In this document: one piece after another, positions 7,773 to 17,166 of the stretch
How positions within the stretch are numbered: the first letter of the stretch is position 1
How the letters are laid out: the number at the start of each line of letters is the position of its first letter
DNA from: Azospirillum sp. TSH64
GTDB lineage: Bacteria; Pseudomonadota; Alphaproteobacteria; Azospirillales; Azospirillaceae
Assembly (NCBI RefSeq): GCF_003116035.1
Contig: NZ_LGQW01000015.1
Coordinates: 3,182 to 67,181 of the forward strand
Length of the DNA: 64,000 nt
Direction: 5' to 3'
The notes under the pieces: generated by a model
Databases searched by the model: none
The model's input: only the letters and a program-made list of their open reading frames with translations
Told to the model about the DNA's origin: nothing
Made by a program: the position numbers and the translations under genes

Positions 7773-10142
7773 ATGAACCTGTCCACCATTCTCGACCGCC
7801 AGCCTCTGCTGGTGTCGTTCGACGTCTTCGACACCCTCCTGCTGCGCCGGTTGGAGCAGCCTGGCGACCTGTTCGAGGTGGTGGGAGAGCGGGCGCGCGC
7901 CGCAGGGCTGATCGATCCTGGATTGACGCCCGTGCTGTTCCGTCTGGCACGCGAGGAAGCGGAGCGCCGGGCAAGGACAAGGGTCGCAAGCGCAGAGGTG
8001 GGGCTCGCGGCCATCCATGCCGAACTTCGCCACCTCCTGTCCGAAACGGTCGATCCGGCGATGCTGGCCGCCCTGGAACTGGAGGTGGAGGCCGAATGGA
8101 TCTTCGCCAATCCTCTGCTGCTGACCGTGCTGCAAGACCTGTCGGCAGCCGGGGTTCCGGTGGTCCTGCTGTCCGACATGTATCTGGAACCTGCCGATCT
8201 GGCGCGGCTGCTGACGGGAGCCGGGATTGGGCCGGAGCTTTATGGCCGCCTTCATGTCTCCGGTGTCGAAGGCTGCTCGAAACGGGATGGCGGCCTGTTC
8301 CGGCTGCTGCTGGCCACCCATCCAGGGATCCCTCCCGGACGCATCATCCATATCGGGGACGATCCGTTGGGCGACATCGCCATGGCGCGCGCCGCCGGGG
8401 TGGAGGCGATCCATTATGTGCCGGGACCAGGACTGACGCGCCTGCGCGAGCGAGAGCGCAGCGTGATGGGGCTGGTGGGCGAGGCATCCCCCCCGCCCCG
8501 GCGGCTGGCCGCACTAGCCGGACAGGAAGACGGGGCAGACGAGGCCTTCCCGCTGGAGTTCGGCGCCCTGGTGTTGGGACCGGCGGTGGCGGAATATTGC
8601 CGCTGGGTGGTTGAGGAATGCCGGCGCCAGAACATCCGCCGCATCGCCCCGCTGATGCGCGAGGCTGTGCTGTTCGCCCCGTTGATGCGCGACTGGATCG
8701 CCCATCGCGGCTATGACATGGAGGTGGTGGCGCTCCACCTGTCCCGTCAGGCGCTGATGCCGCTGGAGTTGGCAGGGTTGGACGCCGCTGCGGCCCGCCG
8801 CATCCTGGGGGAAAGGCCGCATCTGCCCTGGGACAGGCTGCTGGTCCAGGCGGGTGGGACGGTGTCGGCAGCTTTGCTGGACCTCGCCGGACTGACGCTG
8901 GAAGAACTTCTGGCCAAGCCGGCGACGGATGGAGGGAGTGCCGTTGACCGGGTGCTGACCCTGTTCGATGATCCGGAGCTGCGTTTCCGCGCCGCACGTC
9001 TGGCGGAGGAGGCGCGTGAGCGGCTGCTCGACTATCTGGCGCAGGTCCTGGGGCGGGAAGAGCCGGTGGCGCTGGTCGATCTTGGCGCGCGCGGCAGCAC
9101 GCCCGCCGCGGTGGCCCGGCTGCTGCCGGAGGGGCGGCGGCGCTGCCGCATCTTCCTGGCCTATGCGGTTGCCGACATCGTCGCCGCCCTTGCCGACGGC
9201 ATCAGAGTCCAGATTTTTGCCGGACAGGACAGGACGGGGATGGCCCTGGGCCGGGTGCTCTATCGCAGTCCGCAAATCCTGGAACGGGTGCTGACCGGGC
9301 TGGACGGCACGACATTGGGTCATCGGCGGGATGCCGATGGACGGGTGGTTCCGCTTTTGGCCCAACCTCCAGCGGCTGGGGAGGAGCGGCAGCTTTTGGC
9401 TCTGCTGCAGCAGGGCATTCGCCGCTATGCCGGCCTGATGACCGCCGTCTATCCGGCACGGGGGGAGACGGTGGCGGTGACGGGGGTGCAGGCCCTGCTG
9501 CCGTTGGCCGCGACCCTGCTGCGGCCGACCGGACTGGAGGCGGACATCCTGGGCGGCCTTGCCTATGACCAGAATGACGGCACGGACGGAGAGCGCATCC
9601 TCTGCGATGCCACGGCTTTGGCAACCGTGCAGCCGCTGATAGAGATGGGGGAGGGGCCGGTCTTGGCCCTGGCTCTGGGATTGCGCCCGGCTCTTGCCCC
9701 CTGGCCGCAGGGCGCATTGACCCGCCTGGTTCCCGGGATCTTCCACCAGCCGGCTGATCGGCTGGGGCTGGAAGGCGGGCATGGCCCGGTTTGCCGGGCA
9801 CTGGTGGAGCGGTTGCGGGGACGGACGGACGGCCGCTTCGGCATCCTGGCCGTGGGCGGCGATGGTGGGATGGGGCCGGACTTCATCCGCTATGCCCGCG
9901 AGGCCGAACTGGAGCTTGCGGCCTATGCCGACCTGATGGGGCATCTCGTCCCGCCCCCCTTGTTCCATGGGGTGCCGGTGCGGGACATGGGCGAAATGGC
10001 CGGCTTGGAGTTGCCTCTGGTGCTGGTGACGCTGGGCTATGCCGACCGGCTGGCGGTGCTGATGCGCGATCAAGCTGTGGCCGGCGGACTGTCGCCGCCG
10101 CGCCTGATCACCCTGGGCCGACCGGACTTGGAGCGGGCCTGA
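7773..10142 (+). CDS. HAD-superfamily hydrolase with long C-terminal extension
   Basis: The 789-residue protein has all HAD motifs in the first ~230 residues: DVFDT (motif I, about 16-20), VVLLSDMYL (motif II), a lysine in CSKRDGGLF (motif III) and IHIGDDPLGDIAMARAAG (motif IV). This points to a phosphatase or phosphotransferase active site. The remaining ~560 residues have no motif I recognise, although a long region such as RIAPLMREAVLFAPLMRDWI looks alpha-helical. HAD proteins with this DVFDT-LL-R signature and a long tail are common in surface-polysaccharide loci. It converges with the glycosyltransferase at 10215, so a role in the neighbouring glycan island is plausible but unproven. Confidence 0.75.
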   Translation: MNLSTILDRQPLLVSFDVFDTLLLRRLEQPGDLFEVVGERARAAGLIDPGLTPVLFRLAREEAERRARTRVASAEVGLAAIHAELRHLLSETVDPAMLAALELEVEAEWIFANPLLLTVLQDLSAAGVPVVLLSDMYLEPADLARLLTGAGIGPELYGRLHVSGVEGCSKRDGGLFRLLLATHPGIPPGRIIHIGDDPLGDIAMARAAGVEAIHYVPGPGLTRLRERERSVMGLVGEASPPPRRLAALAGQEDGADEAFPLEFGALVLGPAVAEYCRWVVEECRRQNIRRIAPLMREAVLFAPLMRDWIAHRGYDMEVVALHLSRQALMPLELAGLDAAAARRILGERPHLPWDRLLVQAGGTVSAALLDLAGLTLEELLAKPATDGGSAVDRVLTLFDDPELRFRAARLAEEARERLLDYLAQVLGREEPVALVDLGARGSTPAAVARLLPEGRRRCRIFLAYAVADIVAALADGIRVQIFAGQDRTGMALGRVLYRSPQILERVLTGLDGTTLGHRRDADGRVVPLLAQPPAAGEERQLLALLQQGIRRYAGLMTAVYPARGETVAVTGVQALLPLAATLLRPTGLEADILGGLAYDQNDGTDGERILCDATALATVQPLIEMGEGPVLALALGLRPALAPWPQGALTRLVPGIFHQPADRLGLEGGHGPVCRALVERLRGRTDGRFGILAVGGDGGMGPDFIRYAREAELELAAYADLMGHLVPPPLFHGVPVRDMGEMAGLELPLVLVTLGYADRLAVLMRDQAVAGGLSPPRLITLGRPDLERA

Positions 10143-10151
10143 TCAGGCATT

Positions 10152-10183
10152 GGCATCGCAAAAGGGCCTCTTGTTGCGATGCC
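10152..10183. terminator. Inverted repeat between convergent genes
   Basis: Arms ggcatcgcaa (10152-10161) and ttgcgatgcc (10174-10183) are perfect complements with a 12-base loop, nine bases past the HAD gene stop and 31 bases from the end of the opposing gene. There is no T tract on either side, so it would act as a bidirectional pause or processing hairpin if functional. Confidence 0.4.
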
Positions 10184-10214
10184 GATGCTTCCCTTGGCAG
10201 CCGTGAGGGCGCAT

Positions 10215-12125
10215 CTATGGGATCATTGAGCCAAAGAGGTTGCGGCAAGCGGTCAGCACCTCGTTTACAGTGACGGCTGCAATGCAATGCGGGCTGTCGA
10301 CCACACAGCCCTGCGCACAACGGGGATCAGATGGCTGTGCCGGTTGAACAATGACGGTGCGCACTCCCAATGGGCCAAAGCGTTGGGGATCATTGTCGTG
10401 CATGGGAGACGCTCCGTGGGGGTGGCACGAGATCTCCACCACGGGGATGCCAGCCGCCGCCGCCAGATGCAACGGGCCTGAGTCGTTTCCAACAAACCCT
10501 TGCAGATAGGACAACAGCGCCACCGACTGCCGTAAGGTCGTCCTGCCGCACATGTTGAGAACTTGGCGACGCAAGCCTGCGTCCACACCAGCCACAATGG
10601 CTTCGCCAATCGGCCGGTGTTGCGCGGCACCCAACAGAAAAATCCGCGCCCTTGGGTTGGTACAGAGGGTTTGCGCCACAGCGGCGAAGCGGTCCGCTGG
10701 CCAGCACCGCCGGCCATTTTGCGCACCAATGCCAAAACCAACCCCCTGGATGGCCTGTCCTCCCGCCTCCCAAAGCAGCGCCATCGCGACGGCTTGGTCG
10801 TCTGGTGTCAGGGTCAGGGTGTAGCGCGGTGTTATGGGCGCGCCCCCCAACTGCTCAACCAACAGCCCCATCGCCTGCGCTTCATGGCAGGAGGTGTTCA
10901 GGATCAGTCGATCTGACCAACTAGCCTGATAGCCCGTGTTGAACCGTTCAATGTCCTGAACATAGCTAGAGGTAACGGCCATTATGCGGGGGACTTGGGC
11001 CAGGACAGCAAAGTGTAGGGCGAAATAATGATCAGCGGCTGGGCGCAGAATGACGGCTGCGGCGACGCCATGCAGAAAGCGGCGCACCACAGGCAACCAG
11101 CGTGCAAGATGGGCTGCGCCCTGGGCCGGGTTTTGGAGGCTGCCCCCCCCCTCGATGAACAGAGTGCGATCGACATCAGGGCAGGTTTCAATGAGATTCC
11201 GGACCTTGTCGGAACCCAAGTATCGGATCTCGCCCTGCCACGCACGGCGTAATGTCTGCAAGGCCGGTGTTGCCATCACAGCATCGCCGATCTCATCCAG
11301 CTTGATCACGGCCAAGGGAGCCGTATGGTCCAGCATAGGCTGTGGGGGAGGCGGCTCTACTGGCGGGAGTCGCTGGCAAAGCTCGGCGGTCAGATCGGAT
11401 AACGCGGCATCGACTGTGGCCTTGTCAGCCTCCGCCATTTCTCCGTCCCAGACATGCGCGCTGGGAGCAGTGTGCCGCTCCAAAACAGACAGAGCCTGTG
11501 TCAACCGTGAGCTCACCGCCATGGTGGAGGACTGAACACTGTCCCGCAACAGAGGCAATGCCAGCGGACGGGATTTGTGGCAATCGCGTCCGCTCCATTG
11601 CAAAGGAGCCGGCAAAACCAGCCAGTCTTGGGGCAGGCGCCCTAGGCGCCCACCTGCAGTGAGATGGCGCCAAGCAATGACGTGACCCAACCAGCGGTCC
11701 AAAGCAATGGGAGTATTGGCACACAGATGGGCCAATCTCTCACCGCTCAGCAGTGCACCTGCCAGATAATGCTCTGGGCGGCGAAAGGATGGGGGGGCAT
11801 ACGCGCCAGATGGTGGACAGGGGAGGGCTGTTCGGACCAGACACAGGTCGGTGGCGATTGGGAACGATGCTTGTGGACAGACGAGCAGTCCGTCATCGGC
11901 CAAGCAGAGAAGTATCGTTTCTTCGGCAATTCCGCAACGGGACAACACCTCAGCGTCCAGTCCCGTCCTGGGGGCTGGCAGGACACGCGTGCGCTGATCA
12001 ACAAGCTCATCAGCATCACCTCGGCCATCCAATACAACAACTGACCAGTCCGTGGGCAGACCGTCGCGCCAAGCGGCAATGACGGCTGCCGGCCAAGCGC
12101 CGGTTCCAATCAGCACATGGGGCAT
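10215..12125 (-). CDS. GT9-type glycosyltransferase with ~270-residue N-terminal extension
   Basis: The 636-residue protein has a family 9 (heptosyltransferase-like) domain in its C-terminal ~370 residues. It opens with LAVIKLDEIGDAVMATPALQ, and the donor-side motif is FVGNDSGPLHLAAAAGIPVV. The N-terminal part (MPHVLIGTGAWPAAVIAAW onward) is not typical of GT9 enzymes. It begins like a small Rossmann fold and continues with an unassigned region that includes RPEHYLAGALLSGERLAHL. The gene is last in a minus-strand run and starts 40 bases after the carbamoyltransferase stop. The probable role is adding a heptose-like or other sugar to a surface glycan or glycoprotein; the exact donor is unknown. 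Confidence 0.8.
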   Translation of the reverse strand: MPHVLIGTGAWPAAVIAAWRDGLPTDWSVVVLDGRGDADELVDQRTRVLPAPRTGLDAEVLSRCGIAEETILLCLADDGLLVCPQASFPIATDLCLVRTALPCPPSGAYAPPSFRRPEHYLAGALLSGERLAHLCANTPIALDRWLGHVIAWRHLTAGGRLGRLPQDWLVLPAPLQWSGRDCHKSRPLALPLLRDSVQSSTMAVSSRLTQALSVLERHTAPSAHVWDGEMAEADKATVDAALSDLTAELCQRLPPVEPPPPQPMLDHTAPLAVIKLDEIGDAVMATPALQTLRRAWQGEIRYLGSDKVRNLIETCPDVDRTLFIEGGGSLQNPAQGAAHLARWLPVVRRFLHGVAAAVILRPAADHYFALHFAVLAQVPRIMAVTSSYVQDIERFNTGYQASWSDRLILNTSCHEAQAMGLLVEQLGGAPITPRYTLTLTPDDQAVAMALLWEAGGQAIQGVGFGIGAQNGRRCWPADRFAAVAQTLCTNPRARIFLLGAAQHRPIGEAIVAGVDAGLRRQVLNMCGRTTLRQSVALLSYLQGFVGNDSGPLHLAAAAGIPVVEISCHPHGASPMHDNDPQRFGPLGVRTVIVQPAQPSDPRCAQGCVVDSPHCIAAVTVNEVLTACRNLFGSMIP

Positions 12126-12165
12126 GCGTCGTCTCTGCCAGCCAGCCGGTTCTGCAAACGCTCAT

Positions 12166-14514
12166 TCATAGCATCACGTCGACCATACCTATGGTTTCCA
12201 CCAAAACGCCATGGTCGGCCGCCTGTGTCGTGATCGCGGCAAAGATGTCGTCCTCAAACTGGTTCGCGGCGATGATGAACCGCCGTGCACCGGCATCCAA
12301 GGCTTGGGAGAGGGAAAGGACAGGCACTCCAGTTACGCTTTGCCCCGGTTTGGCATTGGCATCACTGAACATGCCCACCGTCAAACCATGACGGTGGGCA
12401 TAAGTCAGCACCGCATGTCCAATAACACCTGCTCCGGCGATGCAGACATTCTGCCAACCACGGCTGAGCGCGGCGGCGACCATGCGTCGGGCTGCATCAT
12501 CATCCCGCCGCAGGCGCTCCTGCTCCCAGTCCGTTTCCAAATGACCAGGAATATAGGTATCAAGCCGCTTGTAAAGCTCATGTGACCAATAATGCTGTAT
12601 ATAGCGGCCTTTTCGACGTTGCAGAAATTGATCTGCTGGAAGATCAATCCGCTGCGCAATATTTTGCTTTTTGGAAATCAAAAATCCTTCAATCGCTAAA
12701 TAGTCGATATCTGTATACAAGAAACATTCCAAGGCGTCCTGTGGTGTCTCTACAATCGTTTCTCCGTTCACATTAAAAGATGTGTTCATGATTACAGGAA
12801 TGCCGGTCAAGCCCTGAAAAGCTTTGATAATTGCATACATGCCTGGATTGGCATCTTGTCTGACAGATTGCACGCGAGCCGTACCATCGACGTGAACCAC
12901 AGCAGGGATACGGTCACGTTTGTCCGGTTTGACCGGACAGATCAGCAACATGAACTCCGACCGATCGGCGACGTCAAAATACTCATTCACAAACTCCGCC
13001 AGACAGGCAGGCGCAAAAGGACGGAACATTTCCCGATGCTTGATCCGGGCATTGAGAATGTCCTTCATCTCAGCATGCAGTGGACTTGCCATGATGCTGC
13101 GATGCCCCAAGGCACGCGGTCCAAACTCTGAGCGCCCTTCAAACCGGGCCACCACCTTGCCCGCAGCCAAATGTTGCGCCACAGTCCAGGCAATGTCCTC
13201 TGGCTCGTCCCACGTTAAGCCCAGCGCGCGCATACTGGCCAGCAGCTCATCAGGGCCATAGTCTGGTCCAAGAAAGACATGCTCCAATCGTCGACCGGGT
13301 CTGCACCGTCCTTTTTCGGCAGCGATGTGGAGTGCAGCTCCCAATGCCGTACCATCATCGCCAGAGGCGGGTTGAACAAAGATGTGCTTGAAGCCTGCCT
13401 GCTGATAAATCCGTTGATTCATCAGACCGTTCAGCCCAACACCGCCAGAAATGCACAGCGCGTCCACCTCAGAGGGAAGGCGGGCGCGCAGATTTTGGGC
13501 GAGCTGCACCCCGATCCCTTCGATAAAGCGTTGAAGGCTGCACGCAATATCGAAATGTCTGGGTTCGAACGGAGTGCCGGGAACGCGCGCGCCACCCAGC
13601 AGCCTCTTAAATTTGCGACTGATTCCAGGCCAGAACTCCCCTGGGCAGTAGGGCATTTCTTGGCGGATCAGTAGATCATCAAATGTCAGATGCAGCGCGC
13701 CGTTGTGATCGACCGCTCCCAAACCGGCAAACAGGTCAGCGTAGCGGGGAGTGCCGTAGGCCGACATGCCCATGACCTTGTACTCGTCCCCCAGCCAGCC
13801 GAAGCCGAGAAATTCGGTGAAGTTGCGATAGAGAAGTCCGAGGCTGTGTGGCCAAACAGTGTTCCCCAAACGCCGAATGCCTTGAGCACTCCCTTCCGCC
13901 AAGCTGATGGTCTCAAACTCGCCGTGACCATCGATGGTCAAGATGGCAGCCTGGTCAAAGCCGGAAGGGTAAAAAGCACTAGCGGCATGACAGTCGTGAT
14001 GGCGCACTCCAATGACTTCAGCATCAGGAAACTGGCTTACCAAATACTTCTCGACGTCAGCAAGTTGGAAGTAACGGTTAAGATTCCAGCGAATACGGCG
14101 CAAGGTCTCTTCTTTGACATCCTCATCCATTCCCAAACGATCACAGAGGGCCGCCAAATACGTAAAGGGGTACATCATGGGGCGGCACACCGTGGCGTGC
14201 GGTGCCACTTCACAAATGGCTGTCTTCAATACAGTGGCGGCTTCGGCGGGCAAGGCGCTGTCCAACCAGCTGAACAGCTTTTCCTCTAAGATCAAAATTG
14301 GCGCGTAGTTGAAGGCAACATAACGCACGCGGCCCCATTGATGCCGGTCTGCCAAAGCCAAGATTTCGCGAATACATGCTGATGGGTACCCACCATCATG
14401 CTTGATGTTGGAAAAGCGTTCTTCCGTCATGCAAGCCAGACTGTCGCCCTCAAGCGACACCAGCGCTGCCGATGAGTCGTGGTACAGGCTGAGACCGAGG
14501 ACAAGATCGCGCAT
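12166..14514 (-). CDS. NodU/CmcH-family carbamoyltransferase fused to C-terminal Rossmann-like module
   Basis: The 782-residue protein begins RDLVLGLSLYHDSSAALV, the standard opening of the family, and contains VRHHDCHAASAFYPSGF (metal-binding HHxxHA-type region). It also has ILTIDGHGE, CISGGVGLNGLMNQ and the ATP-site region GRSEFGPRALGHRSI followed by FRPFAPACL and NTSFNVNGE. These define a carbamoyl-phosphate-dependent O-carbamoyltransferase. Residues about 689-782 form an extra domain, NVCIAGAGVIGHAVL through FSDANAKPGQSVTGVPV, which resembles a PglD_N-type Rossmann fold and is not part of the normal enzyme. The ATG at 14514 was preferred over a GTG at 14523. It probably carbamoylates a sugar of the surface glycan made by this operon. 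Confidence 0.87.
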   Translation of the reverse strand: MRDLVLGLSLYHDSSAALVSLEGDSLACMTEERFSNIKHDGGYPSACIREILALADRHQWGRVRYVAFNYAPILILEEKLFSWLDSALPAEAATVLKTAICEVAPHATVCRPMMYPFTYLAALCDRLGMDEDVKEETLRRIRWNLNRYFQLADVEKYLVSQFPDAEVIGVRHHDCHAASAFYPSGFDQAAILTIDGHGEFETISLAEGSAQGIRRLGNTVWPHSLGLLYRNFTEFLGFGWLGDEYKVMGMSAYGTPRYADLFAGLGAVDHNGALHLTFDDLLIRQEMPYCPGEFWPGISRKFKRLLGGARVPGTPFEPRHFDIACSLQRFIEGIGVQLAQNLRARLPSEVDALCISGGVGLNGLMNQRIYQQAGFKHIFVQPASGDDGTALGAALHIAAEKGRCRPGRRLEHVFLGPDYGPDELLASMRALGLTWDEPEDIAWTVAQHLAAGKVVARFEGRSEFGPRALGHRSIMASPLHAEMKDILNARIKHREMFRPFAPACLAEFVNEYFDVADRSEFMLLICPVKPDKRDRIPAVVHVDGTARVQSVRQDANPGMYAIIKAFQGLTGIPVIMNTSFNVNGETIVETPQDALECFLYTDIDYLAIEGFLISKKQNIAQRIDLPADQFLQRRKGRYIQHYWSHELYKRLDTYIPGHLETDWEQERLRRDDDAARRMVAAALSRGWQNVCIAGAGVIGHAVLTYAHRHGLTVGMFSDANAKPGQSVTGVPVLSLSQALDAGARRFIIAANQFEDDIFAAITTQAADHGVLVETIGMVDVML

Positions 14515-14549
14515 GATGGGCACTCGTATGATGAGCTATCAGAACCCGG

Positions 14550-15782
14550 TCACGACCAGAACCGGCCTGGACGAGGGCTCGGTACATGGCCTGCCATGCC
14601 TTTATACCCTTCTGTTAGGTAATACCGAGCTGGGTGATAGTAGTCAGCGGGATTATTGCTGATCAGAAAGCGTGACGTCAGGCAATCTTTGCGAACAAAG
14701 AAGGCGTTTGTGCCATTCAAATTGCACCCCACCATTTGATAACCTTTTTCCTGTCCAAGGTCGAACAATGCAGAGAGACTAGCTCCTTGATAGTCATCCA
14801 ATTTCCAAGAATGATCAGGATCATAATCAATGGTCCACCGCAATGGTGGTGGGAACTTGCCATTATACTCAATAATTGTTACTAGAGGATTGACAGCAGA
14901 AATATTTTCCCAAACGTAGTAGTCATTTCCGTCAATGTCCACACTTAGGACGCCTATTTCACCACTATAAGCATTGGAAATCAGGTCATTGATATTGTCT
15001 CTATTAATAAAGCTATTCATGAGTTTTAATTTTCCGTCAGAAATATATGCAGAAAAATTGTTGCGAATTGAAGCGCAGCTAACTGAACTGCCTTCAATCC
15101 AGAGCCCCTCCCACCCCTGCTTTAGAAGGAGGAGACTGTTGTTTTCCATTCCATCGCCAACACCAAACTCAACAAAGCGACGCGGGATTGGCCGCTCCAG
15201 GCGATTGATGATTTCCGCCAGGATTCCATCCTCGTCATGCTGGGAATAACATTTGTAGCCATGCCTCTCAACCCGTCGCGGGTCGGACAGCCGCGGCTCT
15301 GACAAAAGCTTGCGGATTTCAGCCTGACACAACAGGGTATGAATGTGCTCCAGGCGGCGGGTATTGGAAAGCAGATCACCAAGATGCGGAGCTATTTGTG
15401 TGGCAGAGGCTTGAGTCTCGGCCATATCGAGCACTTCGATATTGGCAGAAACACAGCCAGGAATGAGCTGAAGAAGAATTTCTTGCCGGAAAGACAAGGA
15501 ACAAACCAAAACGACGTCAGCTCCGCTTTGGGGCAGAGCATCTGGATGGATAACAGGCAGGCCAAAAACGCCCTCCGAATTACCCTCTGGTGCACGATCA
15601 ACAACAGCCACAAGATTCAGTCCTGCCAGAAATCCGGAGGTCAGCAATGCCTTTGTCAAGGAACCTGCTGGCGAGAGGCAAACCTGCCGCTGATCTCGAA
15701 GAAGATCAGGCAAAATATGAATTAATTTTTCCAAGACAAAATCTGGTATTTTGATCTGGTTATTAAAAGGTGATTTCATCAT
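14550..15782 (-). CDS. FkbM-like SAM methyltransferase with N-terminal Rossmann-like module
   Basis: The 410-residue protein has two parts. Residues about 30-115 are a Rossmann-like module: VCLSPAGSLTKALLTSG, VVDRAPEGNSEGVFGLPVI, then ADVVLVCSLSF. From about 165, CYSQHDEDGILAEII, FVEFGVGDGMENNSLLLL (SAM-binding glycine region), GLWIEGS and VLSVDIDGNDYYVWE form an FkbM-like methyltransferase domain. The start ATGATG at 15782 has AGGA about 8 bases upstream; longer frames begin in AT-rich sequence with no ribosome site. It lies 35 bases before the carbamoyltransferase and is probably co-transcribed. It likely O-methylates a glycan or its lipid-linked precursor. Confidence 0.78.
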   Translation of the reverse strand: MMKSPFNNQIKIPDFVLEKLIHILPDLLRDQRQVCLSPAGSLTKALLTSGFLAGLNLVAVVDRAPEGNSEGVFGLPVIHPDALPQSGADVVLVCSLSFRQEILLQLIPGCVSANIEVLDMAETQASATQIAPHLGDLLSNTRRLEHIHTLLCQAEIRKLLSEPRLSDPRRVERHGYKCYSQHDEDGILAEIINRLERPIPRRFVEFGVGDGMENNSLLLLKQGWEGLWIEGSSVSCASIRNNFSAYISDGKLKLMNSFINRDNINDLISNAYSGEIGVLSVDIDGNDYYVWENISAVNPLVTIIEYNGKFPPPLRWTIDYDPDHSWKLDDYQGASLSALFDLGQEKGYQMVGCNLNGTNAFFVRKDCLTSRFLISNNPADYYHPARYYLTEGYKGMAGHVPSPRPGRFWS

Positions 15783-15941
15783 ATTTACGGTCCTGTGTGA
15801 GATGTTGAAGGTCAACAAGAAGACATAGAAGAAGACGTGAATTTCCAAAATCTGCTGCAGGGAAATTAATAAGGATGGATTTCCGATATGTTGAATATCA
15901 CATTTATATTTTCCTAGGCTGCTTTATCTTATTAAATTGTT

Positions 15942-17126
15942 CTACAAAAGGGGAACGACAGCTTTGGTTACCTGCTCAACAACCTGCTCGGAGGCTGCCC
16001 GAATGCAGGTGTGAGGCCAGCCTGGATAATCGAGATGCCAATTTTCTCCATCATCGGGCACCCAAATCACACTGGGCACTCGATATGCGGAGGCAATGTG
16101 GGCACTGGCAGAACGCGGCGCCATCACCAGACGCGCATGCCGAACCGCACGGAGCATAGTCATTTCATCCCCCATTCCCAAGGGAATAACCCGTTGTAGC
16201 GCGATGCTCTGATCAGGCTTCCCAACCAAAACGACCGGAAGTGGACACTGGTCGATGATTTGTTGCAAGGCACTGTTTGACAGATTGGGACGAGCCCAAT
16301 TGGCAGCGGTCTGCAACACGGCATACCGGCCCGGCTCCAATCCAGGCAGTGGGGGAACGAGCGGCAGGTCTAGATTGGGTAAGGCGTCGAAGTCTAAGCC
16401 TATACCCAAATAATAGCATCCCAGATAATTCCCTGCGGGTGATGTGTCTTTCTGCCTATGAAACAAAGAGGAGTTTTCCGGTATCACCAACCCATTATGC
16501 CCATGGATCAGGAGGGTATCGGAGTAAGCTGTTGCTATATCCTTCAAATACCGGAAGTGCACACGGTGCATGGGAAAGCGACGGGAGAATTCGCGAGCTG
16601 TGCTCAGCGCGCACAACCGATCGCCCAATCCCCAACCAGCGGGAATGGTGATGGTCAAGTCGCGCGGCAACGCTTGATCTTCGCCGACCCGCTTGGCCAA
16701 CGTCTGACGGAAATCCAGATGTGCCGCCAACTCACTCCGGTAAGCCCGCTGGTCATAACGGTCACAAAGGGAAACGAGTTCAAATCCCAATCTTTGCGCT
16801 TCCGGTGTGAGGGTTCGCAAGATGTCCCCCCCATACCGGGTATGGGCAACCACCACAGCGTCGGGTCGCAGTCGCTCAATGTCATCATACGCAAAGACGT
16901 CCAGGTTTCCGATGATCTCACCCCGCTTCGCCACGTTGCGATCCAACGTTCCCAAAATGGTCGTCCCCAGGAACGCACCGCGCAGATACAGCACAGTCAC
17001 CAGATCACAATGGGGAGCGATCAGAATGCGCGCACCCCGCTCGGAAAGCCGCGCCAAGTGCTGGCAGGCGTCATCAAGAACCACCTGAGGGGGCGGCATA
17101 AGCTCATTTTCGACAAAATAGACCAT
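15942..17126 (-). CDS. GT9-like glycosyltransferase with N-terminal Rossmann-like module
   Basis: In this 394-residue protein, residues about 33-125 are a Rossmann-like module: ARILIAPHCDLVTVLYLRG, GTLDRNVAKRGEIIGNLDV, then PDAVVVAHTRYGGDIL. The rest resembles a GT-B glycosyltransferase of the GT9 group. ITIPAGWGLGDRLCALSTA replaces the usual xxxGDxxxxTP opening, and RHARLVMAPRSASAHIASA with VPSVIWVPDDGENWH gives the donor-side helix. The ATG at 17126 lies 40 bases after the radical SAM gene. Because both halves are divergent, the family call is moderate; another GT-B transferase is possible. The 159-base gap to the next gene is AT-rich, with no gene seen. Confidence 0.68.
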   Translation of the reverse strand: MVYFVENELMPPPQVVLDDACQHLARLSERGARILIAPHCDLVTVLYLRGAFLGTTILGTLDRNVAKRGEIIGNLDVFAYDDIERLRPDAVVVAHTRYGGDILRTLTPEAQRLGFELVSLCDRYDQRAYRSELAAHLDFRQTLAKRVGEDQALPRDLTITIPAGWGLGDRLCALSTAREFSRRFPMHRVHFRYLKDIATAYSDTLLIHGHNGLVIPENSSLFHRQKDTSPAGNYLGCYYLGIGLDFDALPNLDLPLVPPLPGLEPGRYAVLQTAANWARPNLSNSALQQIIDQCPLPVVLVGKPDQSIALQRVIPLGMGDEMTMLRAVRHARLVMAPRSASAHIASAYRVPSVIWVPDDGENWHLDYPGWPHTCIRAASEQVVEQVTKAVVPLL

Positions 17127-17166
17127 GCGGTCTTATTCCCTATCTCGTGCAGTCCACGTGATGCCG

